From: an uncultured bacterium
GTDB taxonomy: Bacteria > Bacillota > Clostridia > Oscillospirales > Ruminococcaceae
Reading direction: 5' to 3'
Length of the DNA: 20,366 nucleotides
Assembly (NCBI GenBank): GCA_905215595.1
Contig: CAJMQZ010000029.1
Location: 1 to 20,366 of the forward strand
A model generated the notes under the pieces. That model did no database searches and was not told where the DNA came from. It worked only from the letters and a program-made list of their open reading frames with translations. Each line of letters begins with the position of its first letter. Position 1 is the stretch's first letter. Position numbers and translations under genes: made by a program. Positions 14,102 to 20,366 of the stretch are shown here, one piece after another.

Positions 14102-15376
14102 ATGCTAGTAACCATCAGACCTGCCCCCGGCGGCATCGGGGGCGTGATCGCCGCGCCGCCCAGCAAAAGCATGGCACACCGCGCCGTGCTGTGCGCCGCG
14201 CTGGCCGTGGGGCGCTCTCACATCACCCATCTGGAATTCAGCAAGGACATCTCTGCCACCCTGTCCGCTGCCGCGCAGCTGTGCGCCGCCGTGGACACCG
14301 GCGCGGACGATGCTGCTGTGCAGGGGCTTGGTCATTTCCTGCCCCTGACCGCCCCGGTGGACTGCTGCGAAAGCGGCAGCACCCTGCGGTTTTTGATCCC
14401 CATCGCCAGCCTGACCGGCCAGCCGGTCACCTTTACCGGGCGCGGACGGCTGATGGAGCGCCCGCAATCCGTATACGAAACGTTATATCGTGAGCAGAAT
14501 CTACGGTTTGAGCAGTCCCCCGCCGGGCTGACCGTGGAGGGAGCATTGACCCCCGGGGACTACCGGCTGGCGGGCAACGTGTCCAGCCAGTTCATCAGCG
14601 GGCTGCTGTTCGCGCTGCCGCTGCTGCCCGGGGATAGCACCCTGCACCTTATTCCCCCGGTAGAGAGCCGCAGCTACATCGACATGACCCGCGCCGTGCA
14701 GGCCGCCTTTGGGGTGCACAGCCGCTGGCTGGACGAAACCACCCTGCTGCTGCCGGGCGGGCAGCAGTACCACCCCTGCGACTACAACGTGGAGGGCGAT
14801 TACAGTCAGGCCGCGTTCCCGGCGGTGCTGGGTGCGGTGTGCGGCAGGGTGACCATCACCGGCCTTGCACCGGACACCCTGCAGGGCGATGCTGCCATTC
14901 TGGACATTCTGCGCCGGTGCGGCGCGGTGTTCACCCGCACGGGCGACAGCGTCACCTTTGCAAAAGCACCCCTGCACGGGGTGGATATCGACCTTGCGGA
15001 CTGCCCCGACCTTGGCCCCGTGCTGATGGTGCTGGGTCTGCTGTGCGAGGGCACCACCGTCATCCGCAACGCGGAGCGGCTGCGGCTGAAGGAGAGCGAC
15101 CGCATCGCGGCCATGGAAGCCGAGCTGCGCGCCTGCGGCGGTGTGCTGGAAAGCGATGGCGGCACCATCACGGTGCACGGCTGTGCCGGGCTTCTGCACG
15201 CCCCTGCCGCGCCCCTGCACGGCCACAACGACCACCGGGTGGTCATGAGCCTTGCGGTGCTGGCTGCTGCCGCCGGGCTGCCCCTGACCGTGGACGATGC
15301 CGAAGCCATCCAGAAGAGCTGGCCCGGCTTTTTTGCAGATGCAGCGCCGCTTGGCGTGGAGGTAGAAGATGCTTGA
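14102..15376 (+). CDS. aroA: 3-phosphoshikimate 1-carboxyvinyltransferase (EPSP synthase)
   Basis: AroA joins PEP to shikimate-3-phosphate to give EPSP. The 424-residue protein has PPSKSMAHRA at 19-28 (K22, S23 and R27 bind substrate), ESGSTLRF at 90-97 (Gly92 and Arg96 of the PEP loop), GRLMERP at 115-121, a VSSQFISGLLFALPLL segment, ESRSYIDMT, GDYSQAAF, RLKESDR and HNDHRVVMSLAV near the C-terminus. Two-domain length is normal. ATG at 14102 follows AAAAGGAT. Its last eight bases overlap the tyrA start, so the two are probably coupled. Glyphosate sensitivity cannot be judged from this sequence alone. Confidence 0.95.
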   Translation: MLVTIRPAPGGIGGVIAAPPSKSMAHRAVLCAALAVGRSHITHLEFSKDISATLSAAAQLCAAVDTGADDAAVQGLGHFLPLTAPVDCCESGSTLRFLIPIASLTGQPVTFTGRGRLMERPQSVYETLYREQNLRFEQSPAGLTVEGALTPGDYRLAGNVSSQFISGLLFALPLLPGDSTLHLIPPVESRSYIDMTRAVQAAFGVHSRWLDETTLLLPGGQQYHPCDYNVEGDYSQAAFPAVLGAVCGRVTITGLAPDTLQGDAAILDILRRCGAVFTRTGDSVTFAKAPLHGVDIDLADCPDLGPVLMVLGLLCEGTTVIRNAERLRLKESDRIAAMEAELRACGGVLESDGGTITVHGCAGLLHAPAAPLHGHNDHRVVMSLAVLAAAAGLPLTVDDAEAIQKSWPGFFADAAPLGVEVEDA

Positions 15377-16232
15377 TAAAACAAAACGTTATCTCGTAGT
15401 GGGTCTGGGTCTGCTGGGCGGCAAGTACGCGCTGGAGCTGACCCGCGCAGGCTTCCATGTGGACGGCATCAACCGCAGCGAGGGACACTTGCAGTACGCG
15501 CTGGAGCACGGCTATATCGCCGGCGGTAAGACCCACGATTTTGAGGACCTTGTCCGGCAGGCCGACCATATCATCTTTGGCCTGTACCCCACCGCGCTGC
15601 TGGACTGGTTTGGCACCTACGGCCACCTGCTCAAGCCCGGGTGTATCTTTACAGATGTTTCCGGCGTAAAGACCGGCCTTGTGGAGCCGGTGCAGGCGCT
15701 GTGCCCGGCGGGGGTGGAGTTCATTGCCAGCCACCCCATGGCAGGCCGCGAGACTTCCAGCGTGGAACACGCCGCCGAGGTGAATTTTGCCCCGGCAAAC
15801 TTCATCATCACTCCCACCGAAAAGAACACCCCGGCGGGCATCCAATGGGCAAGGGAGCTTGCCGAGGTGCTGGGCTTCAAGCATATCTGCACCCTGACCG
15901 TGCAGGAGCACGACCGGATGATCGGCTATGTCAGCCAGCTGTGCCACGCCATTGCCGTAAGCCTGATGTGCGCCAACGACAACTCCTCGCTGTGCGAGTA
16001 CACCGGCGACTCCTTCCGCGATCTGACCCGCATTGCACGCATCAACGATAAAATGTGGGCAGAGCTGTTTTTGTGGAACAAGCAGAACCTGATCAGCGAG
16101 ATCGACCAGTTCGATTCCGCTTTGCAGGAGATGCGCGCCGCCCTTGTGGCAGACGACCGGGACAAGCTGGAACAGATGTTCCGCCTTTCCACCCAGCGCC
16201 GCGCCGCCTTTGACAAAAAGCTGCCGGAATAA
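15369..16232 (+). CDS. tyrA: Prephenate dehydrogenase
   Basis: TyrA oxidatively decarboxylates prephenate to 4-hydroxyphenylpyruvate, the Tyr precursor, with NAD(P)+. The 287-residue protein opens with a Rossmann fold (VGLGLLGG at 11-18), then TDVSGVKT, ASHPMAGRE (prephenate-binding His), a HDRMIGYVSQLCHAIAVSL helix, and GDSFRDLTRIA in the helical dimerisation domain. There is no ACT domain and no chorismate mutase domain, so Tyr feedback at this step is not evident and prephenate must come from the PheA mutase domain or another enzyme. The start lies in the end of aroA with GGAGGT upstream. The regulator gene follows after 22 nt. Confidence 0.94.
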   Translation: MLDKTKRYLVVGLGLLGGKYALELTRAGFHVDGINRSEGHLQYALEHGYIAGGKTHDFEDLVRQADHIIFGLYPTALLDWFGTYGHLLKPGCIFTDVSGVKTGLVEPVQALCPAGVEFIASHPMAGRETSSVEHAAEVNFAPANFIITPTEKNTPAGIQWARELAEVLGFKHICTLTVQEHDRMIGYVSQLCHAIAVSLMCANDNSSLCEYTGDSFRDLTRIARINDKMWAELFLWNKQNLISEIDQFDSALQEMRAALVADDRDKLEQMFRLSTQRRAAFDKKLPE

Positions 16233-16254
16233 ACCGTGACGGAGGTATTGCCCC

Positions 16255-17211
16255 ATGCCCAAGCAGGAAGGACAGAAATCCAAGCTGGTAACGCTGCTGC
16301 GCATCCTTGAGCAGCGCACCGACGAGAACCACCGCCTGAACGTGCCCCAGCTGGTGCAGCTGCTGGAAAATCAGGGCATTCTGGCCGAGCGCAAGAGCAT
16401 TTACAGCGACATCGACACCCTGCGCAGTCTGGGCTACGACATCCAGCTGCAACGGGGGCGCGGCGGCGGGTACTGGATGGCCAGCCGTGCATTCGAGCTT
16501 TCGGAGCTGAAACTGCTGGTGGATGCGGTACAGTCCAGCAGTGTCATCTCGGCGCGCACCAGCAAACGCATCATCCACAAGCTGGAGGCCCTCTGCTCCG
16601 ACTACGAGGGCACCCAGTTGCAGCGTCAGGTGTATGTGGACGGACGCCCCAAGACCGACAGCCAGACCCTTTTGTACAGCATCGACGCGCTGCACACCGC
16701 CATCAACCGGGGGTGTCTGGTGCAGTTCCGCTACAAGGGCAGCAGCGCCGTGCGCACCGTAAGCCCGTGGCAGCTTGCATGGGAAAACGGCTGCTATTAC
16801 CTGATCGCCTATCAGGACGAAAAAGCACCCCCGGTGCGCCACTACCGGGTGGACCGGATGGCCGGGGTGCTGGTGCTGGACGAGCCGCGCCGGGGCAAGG
16901 AGTTCTTCCGCACCTTCGACCTGCCCGCCTATCTGCGCAAGCACTTCAATATGTTCGGCGGCACCGAGTACCGGGTCACCCTGCGGTGCGCTGCCGACCT
17001 TGAGCCGGTCATGCGGGAGCGCTTTGGCCGCGAGCCGGTGTTCTGCCCGGAGGAGGACGGCCACTTCCACTTTGACGTGCCCGTCTGCGTCAGCCAGCAG
17101 TTTTTCGGCTGGGTGTGCGGCTTTGGCGGCAAGGTAGAGGTCACCGCCCCCGCCGCCGTCCGCGCCCAGCTGCACGAGATGGTGCAGGGCCTTGCGGAGC
17201 AGCACGCATAA
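16255..17211 (+). CDS. WYL-domain transcriptional regulator
   Basis: The 318-residue protein has an N-terminal winged helix-turn-helix (about 8-76, with ERKSIYSDIDTLRSLGYDI and the RGRGGGYWM wing), a linker, and a WYL ligand-sensing domain (about 140-215) whose name motif reads YYL at 181-183, followed by RHYRVDRM. A WCX-like C-terminal extension runs to the end. WYL proteins bind nucleic acid or small ligands and regulate varied pathways. GGAGG precedes ATG at 16255. As the last gene of the aromatic operon it may sense an aromatic product or intermediate and control this cluster; that is inference from position only, and no operator was identified near 7737-7810. Confidence 0.88.
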   Translation: MPKQEGQKSKLVTLLRILEQRTDENHRLNVPQLVQLLENQGILAERKSIYSDIDTLRSLGYDIQLQRGRGGGYWMASRAFELSELKLLVDAVQSSSVISARTSKRIIHKLEALCSDYEGTQLQRQVYVDGRPKTDSQTLLYSIDALHTAINRGCLVQFRYKGSSAVRTVSPWQLAWENGCYYLIAYQDEKAPPVRHYRVDRMAGVLVLDEPRRGKEFFRTFDLPAYLRKHFNMFGGTEYRVTLRCAADLEPVMRERFGREPVFCPEEDGHFHFDVPVCVSQQFFGWVCGFGGKVEVTAPAAVRAQLHEMVQGLAEQHA

Positions 17212-17278
17212 AACGATTTGAATGCGCTCCGCGTTGCTCTGCGCATAATCAGCGGAATAAGTATTTATAATTTCGGAG

Positions 17279-17315
17279 CCCCGGAGCGTCTGCGGACGCT
17301 CCGGGGTTCCATTTT
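17279..17315 (+). terminator. Intrinsic terminator of the aromatic operon
   Basis: CCCCGGAGCGTC (17279-17290) pairs perfectly with GACGCTCCGGGG (17295-17306) around a TGCG loop, followed by TTCCATTTT. It lies 68 nt after the regulator stop. The 17212-17513 gap otherwise holds only this and repeat copy 4. Confidence 0.85.
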
Positions 17316-17359
17316 CACAGGGGGGATTTTCCCTTTCCGGCATCGCTGTGCGACAGGAC

Positions 17360-17495
17360 AAACCCTCTCAGTCACGCCTTACGGCGTGCCAGCTCCCCCG
17401 AAGGGGGAGCTTCATCAGCGCTGACCGACAGATGCCAAAAAGCTCCCCCTTCGGGGGAGCTGGCATCGAGCAAAGCGAGATGACTGAGAGGGTTT
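17360..17495. repeat. Two-armed palindromic intergenic repeat, copy 4 (most intact)
   Basis: The ends AAACCCTCTCAGTCA and TGACTGAGAGGGTTT are perfect 15-bp inverted repeats. Each arm then has a short hairpin (CGCCTTACGGCG on the left, TCGAGCAAAGCGA on the right), the string TGCC and a perfect AGCTCCCCC/GGGGGAGCT stem. The arms mirror each other around a centre of about 30 nt. It lies between two converging genes. No target-site duplication was seen in the flanks. Confidence 0.9.
17436..17461 (-). terminator. Terminator for the AAA ATPase gene supplied by repeat copy 4
   Basis: On the minus strand AGCTCCCCC, loop GAA and GGGGGAGCT are followed directly by TTTTGG, giving a stable stem with a short U run about 50 nt after the ATPase stop codon. 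Confidence 0.65.
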
Positions 17496-17513
17496 CCCAC
17501 GGCGCAAGGGCGC

Positions 17514-19565
17514 TTATTCCTCAAATTCCAGATCGCTGGGCTGGATGAGGTCAAGTTCTGCGGCTGGCTCGGCGATAAGGCGGCGGCTCTGGTTGAAGAT
17601 GGCCTTTTCCAGCGTGTTGCGCGCCAAACGGCCATTGCCGGCGGTGCGGCTGTCCAGCGCCTGACGGCGCTTGTAGTAGCCCAGCAGCGGGAAGGTGCAG
17701 CCCTCGGCAAGGCGGTAGCCCTTGCCCTTTGCCAGCACGGCGGTGATGTCCAGCAGCTCGTCTGCGGTGTAATCCGGGAACTCGATCTTGTTGGGGAAGC
17801 GGCTGGCAAGGCCGCTGTTGGCGGTGAGGAATACCTCCATCTCCTTGGTGTAGCCCGCAAGGATGACCACCAGCTCGTCCCGGTGATCCTCCATGCCCTT
17901 TACAAGGGTGTCGATGGCTTCCAGCCCAAAGCTGTCCTGCTCGCCGCGGTACAGGCTGTACGCCTCGTCAATGAACAAAACGCCCCCCAGCGCGCTCTCG
18001 ATGACGCTGTTGGTCAGCGGGGCGGTGTGGCCGGTATAGCGCCCCACAAGGTCGGCGCGGGTCACCTCCACCAGCTGCCCGCCCCCCAGCGCACCGATGG
18101 CCTTGAGGTACTTTGCCACCAGCCGGGCAATGGTGGTCTTGCCGGTGCCGGGGTTGCCGGTAAAGATCATGTGCATGGACAGGCTTGCGGTCTTGAAGCC
18201 CGCCGCTGCGCGGCGCTGCTGCACCTGCAAATTGTCTGCTAGACCGAACACATACTCCTTGACCGGGGCAAGCCCCACCAGCGCATCCAGCTCGGCGCGG
18301 ATCTGCTCCACCGCGCCGGTGTAGGCCGCCGGAAGCAGGCTGAACAGGTCTGCCGGGGCGGCACCGTTCAGCGCAAATTGCAGCCCCTCGGGCGCGGCGG
18401 TCAGCGCCACCGTGCCGGAAAGTTTTGCATCAGTCTGCAAGCAGTACTCGCTCAGAGCCCGGAAGATGCGCTCGCAGCAGTCTGCCAGCCCCTCTGCGCC
18501 CTTTTCTTTAGAGCACTGCGCCGCCACATAGTCCCGCACCTCTGCCCCGGCGGCGAGGGTCAGCCCCAGACGGCTGTGCACCCGCTGCGCCAGCGCGTTC
18601 AGCTGCTGCGCCGCCAGCGCCGCCAGTGCTTCCGGGGTAAAGGGGGCGGTCTGGCACACATCCCCTACCGCCGCCACAAAGGACGCGCCGAATTTATCCG
18701 CCAGCGCCTCCCGTCCCTTGCGGGAGAAGAAGATCAGGTACTTGCCGCAGGGGTCGATGCGGCTCACTGCGCCGGGCGCAAGGGCCGTGCCGGCTTCCAC
18801 CAGAATGCCCTCTTTGTTCACCAGATACCGGCTGGACAGGGGCGCACTGCCCTTGACCGCAAGGTCGGAGAGGATGCGCAAAAAGCCGGGGTGGCAGCTC
18901 TCGTAATGCTCAAACACCACGATCTCGCCCGGGGCGTGCAGGGCGGCGTAAAGGTCCTGCAAAAACAGCTTTTCCGCGCCGGGGTCGGGGTAGAGTGCCA
19001 AGTCCATCACCGCCATCCGGTCGCTCTGCAAAAGCCCCCGCGCCGCCATGATGCGGGCGGTCTCGGCCAGTGCAAAGTGCCGTCCCGTGCCCGGTGCACC
19101 CCACAGCAGGATCACATTGCGGGCGGCTGCGCCCTCGGTGCCCAGCACAAAGGGGCGGCGCATGGCCCGCACCACACTGTCTACAAAGGCATCCTGCCCG
19201 AGGACGGTCTTTTTTACCTCGGCGGCAAGGCCTTCAAAGCTGCCCAGCTGCTCCGGCTTTGTGTCTGCCGTGCCCTTGGCCAGCAGGCCGTCCGCTTCCA
19301 TGTCCCGCAGCATCTGGCGGCTGTCCTCCAGCGCCGTCTGCACCCCTGCATCCTGCGCTTTCAGCCGGGTGTTCTGCTGTTTGAGCAATTCGTCCAGCTG
19401 CTTTTGCTGCTCCAGCAGCGCTGCGTTCAGATCCGGCAGGCCGCTGCCCGCCGGTTTTTCGGGCTGCGGCTTTTCCGGCTGCGGCTGTGCACCGCCGAAC
19501 TTCAGTTTGCCGCCCGCGCCGAACACGCCGTTCATCAAGCTTTCCCAATCATCGGTGTATGCCAT
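17514..19565 (-). CDS. Two-module AAA ATPase: degenerate Clp-like module plus intact CbbX/SpoVK-like module
   Basis: The 683-residue protein has a Pro/Gln-rich N-terminus (20-45), a short coiled coil (about 48-90), then a ClpB/ClpX-like module (about 112-290) with LGQDAFVDSVVRAM. There the Walker A reads GAPGTGRH (156-163) and the Walker B region FEHYESCHP (218-226), so Lys and the DE pair are lost. After a middle region comes a CbbX/SpoVK-type AAA module (about 425-683) with intact Walker A GNPGTGKTT (470-478), Walker B VLFIDEA (529-535), sensor 1 AGYT, SGLASRF with Arg finger R589, and sensor-2-like GNGRLARN. It is likely an assembly or remodelling ATPase; target unknown. ATG at 19565 follows GGAGGG. 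It has its own promoter. Confidence 0.85.
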   Translation of the reverse strand: MAYTDDWESLMNGVFGAGGKLKFGGAQPQPEKPQPEKPAGSGLPDLNAALLEQQKQLDELLKQQNTRLKAQDAGVQTALEDSRQMLRDMEADGLLAKGTADTKPEQLGSFEGLAAEVKKTVLGQDAFVDSVVRAMRRPFVLGTEGAAARNVILLWGAPGTGRHFALAETARIMAARGLLQSDRMAVMDLALYPDPGAEKLFLQDLYAALHAPGEIVVFEHYESCHPGFLRILSDLAVKGSAPLSSRYLVNKEGILVEAGTALAPGAVSRIDPCGKYLIFFSRKGREALADKFGASFVAAVGDVCQTAPFTPEALAALAAQQLNALAQRVHSRLGLTLAAGAEVRDYVAAQCSKEKGAEGLADCCERIFRALSEYCLQTDAKLSGTVALTAAPEGLQFALNGAAPADLFSLLPAAYTGAVEQIRAELDALVGLAPVKEYVFGLADNLQVQQRRAAAGFKTASLSMHMIFTGNPGTGKTTIARLVAKYLKAIGALGGGQLVEVTRADLVGRYTGHTAPLTNSVIESALGGVLFIDEAYSLYRGEQDSFGLEAIDTLVKGMEDHRDELVVILAGYTKEMEVFLTANSGLASRFPNKIEFPDYTADELLDITAVLAKGKGYRLAEGCTFPLLGYYKRRQALDSRTAGNGRLARNTLEKAIFNQSRRLIAEPAAELDLIQPSDLEFEE

Positions 19566-19596
19566 GGTGCTGCCCTCCATCGGTGTTTTTTCTTCC

Positions 19597-19625
19597 AGTA
19601 TAGTGAACTGCGCGGCATTTTGCAA
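19597..19625 (-). promoter_or_regulatory. Promoter of the AAA ATPase gene
   Basis: On the minus strand TTGCAA (19620-19625), a 17-nt spacer and TATACT (19597-19602) give a near-consensus sigma-A promoter, about 30 nt before the ATG at 19565 and just past the terminator of the preceding gene. Confidence 0.75.
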
Positions 19626-19629
19626 GCAC

Positions 19630-19656
19630 AAAAAAGCTCCCCCTTTCGGGGGAGCT
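19630..19656 (-). terminator. Intrinsic terminator after the small acidic membrane protein gene
   Basis: On the minus strand AGCTCCCCC, loop GAAA and GGGGGAGCT are followed by a run of six T counting the last stem base. The stem is the same as the core hairpin of the intergenic repeats, but the CCCTCTCAGTC ends are absent here. Confidence 0.88.
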
Positions 19657-19691
19657 GATATCCGCGTCTATGCAAGGATCATGCTGTTTTC

Positions 19692-20144
19692 TCAGCCCTT
19701 GCAGCCCTGCTCTTCCCAGTCGCCAAAATCGTTGGCATCGGCGATCTTGGTGGCGTCGATCTTGCCGTTCTCATCCCTGGGGGCAACGGCGGGGCCGGCC
19801 TCCACGGGGTTGGCATTCGGGGCTTCGGGGTCGTACACCGGGCGCTCGGCGGCGGTCTCCGGCTGGGTCTGGGGTGCGTTCTCAGCAGGGGCTTCCGGTG
19901 CGGCTTCTTCGGCAGCTTCTGCGGCGGCATCGGCAGCCTTTGCTTCTTCCTTGGCCTCGGCCTCTTCGTAGGCTTCGGCGGTCTTTTCGGCCTCCTCGGC
20001 GTCCTTTTCGGCTTCCTCCGGGAACTCGACCTCCTCCACATGGAGCGGGTCTTTCTGGTTCAGGATCTTGTCCAGCACCACGATGGCAGCGCCGGTGACG
20101 GCCACGGCAGCAGCCGTGCCAAGAATACGGAACAGAGTTTTCAT
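19692..20144 (-). CDS. Small membrane-anchored acidic protein of unknown function
   Basis: The 150-residue product starts MKTLFRILGTAAAVAVTGAA; residues 5-25 form one hydrophobic helix that could anchor it to the membrane. Residues about 35-95 are dominated by Glu, Ala and Lys (repeated EEAEK, AEAYEEAEAKEEAK) and are probably helical or disordered. A Pro-rich linker (about 95-120) leads to a more ordered-looking end, DENGKIDATKIADANDFGDW then GCKG, which resembles tails I associate with other Ruminococcaceae proteins. No catalytic motif is visible. ATG at 20144 follows AAGGAGG. The TIGR03943-like gene ends 28 nt upstream, suggesting one transcript. The Ala/Glu-rich part is compositionally biased, so matches there would be uninformative. 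Confidence 0.8.
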   Translation of the reverse strand: MKTLFRILGTAAAVAVTGAAIVVLDKILNQKDPLHVEEVEFPEEAEKDAEEAEKTAEAYEEAEAKEEAKAADAAAEAAEEAAPEAPAENAPQTQPETAAERPVYDPEAPNANPVEAGPAVAPRDENGKIDATKIADANDFGDWEEQGCKG

Positions 20145-20172
20145 ACCAGAACCTCCTTGTTATAAAGAAACG

Positions 20173-20366
20173 TTAAGAGAACGTTACGACCTCTTCCAGG
20201 GGCTTTTCGGCAGGCTCTACCGACACGGCGGTCAGCACCGGGCCCTTGCCCCGGTAGATGTTGTGGAACTTGTAGCCCACCTTGGCGGTCACCCGCACCC
20301 AAGCGCGCTGTTCCAGCGCCTTGTAGCCATCGTAGCTGCAGGGGAAGCCCACGAACTGGATGTCCT
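20173..20366 (-). CDS. TIGR03943/YcgQ-like protein, C-terminal fragment
   Basis: The last 64 codons of a leftward gene enter from the right edge. The reading frame runs DIQFVGFPCSYDGYKALEQR, then WVRVTAKVGYK, IYRGKGPVLTAVSVEPAEKP and ends EEVVTFS with TAA at 20175-20173. The FVGFPCSYD segment and the W-V-x-V strand followed by GPVL resemble the C-terminal domain of the TIGR03943 (DUF1980, YcgQ) family, which partners a YcgR-like permease. That assignment is by recalled pattern. Its partner gene would be expected further right, outside the window. No terminator separates it from the small acidic protein gene. Confidence 0.65.
   Translation of the reverse strand, partial: DIQFVGFPCSYDGYKALEQRAWVRVTAKVGYKFHNIYRGKGPVLTAVSVEPAEKPLEEVVTFS

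Noticed and set aside
17350..17505. Target-site duplication flanking repeat copy 4
   Set aside because: The flanks (GACAGGAC on the left, CCCACGGC on the right) share no direct repeat of useful length. The other copies likewise show none.

Overview
The window is GC-rich, densely packed bacterial chromosome with strong AGGAGG-type ribosome binding sites. It looks like a Gram-positive gut Clostridia member, most like Faecalibacterium or a close relative in Oscillospiraceae/Ruminococcaceae. That placement rests on gene content, codon character and the abundant CCCTCTCAGTC hairpin repeats between genes. It is inference and was not checked against any database. No rRNA, tRNA, CRISPR array, phage gene or transposase was seen.

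Layout. (1) Positions 1-84 hold the N-terminus of a leftward FAD-dependent dehydrogenase, followed by a repeat-filled gap. (2) Positions 386-5498 carry five leftward genes with small gaps, probably one transcript from a sigma-A promoter near 5578-5606. In transcription order they encode a DUF624 membrane protein, a C39-peptidase-like protein without the expected catalytic residues, a cytidylate-kinase-like protein, a MATE exporter and a DUF308/HdeD-like membrane protein. (3) Divergently, 5717-7412 encodes a PlsC acyltransferase, a single-pass membrane protein and a 56-residue basic protein, ending in a repeat and a terminator. (4) Positions 7811-17211 form a rightward aromatic amino acid cluster: pheA (chorismate mutase-prephenate dehydratase-ACT), aroB, aroC, an aroE-aroK fusion, aroQ, aroF (DAHP synthase), aroA, tyrA and a WYL-domain regulator, closed by a strong terminator. 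(5) Leftward again, 17514-19565 encodes a two-AAA-module ATPase with its own promoter. Upstream of it are a small acidic membrane-anchored protein with a clear terminator and the C-terminus of a TIGR03943/YcgQ-like protein that runs off the window.

The aromatic cluster covers every step from PEP and erythrose-4-phosphate to chorismate, then both prephenate branches to phenylpyruvate and 4-hydroxyphenylpyruvate. Tight overlaps (ATGA at pheA/aroB, 8 nt at aroA/tyrA) suggest translational coupling. Repeats interrupt the cluster only at the aroQ/aroF and aroF/aroA junctions. Chorismate mutase exists here only as the N-terminal domain of PheA, so the Tyr branch must draw on it or on an enzyme elsewhere.

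The most notable observation is that AroQ, the only 3-dehydroquinase in the cluster, appears to lack the lid Arg, the catalytic Tyr and the catalytic His of type II dehydroquinases, although its reading frame and fold signature are intact. Also notable are a modular two-armed repeat family that seems to supply terminators, a degenerate Clp-like AAA module fused to an intact CbbX/SpoVK-like one, and a peptidase-like protein that may be a pseudoenzyme.
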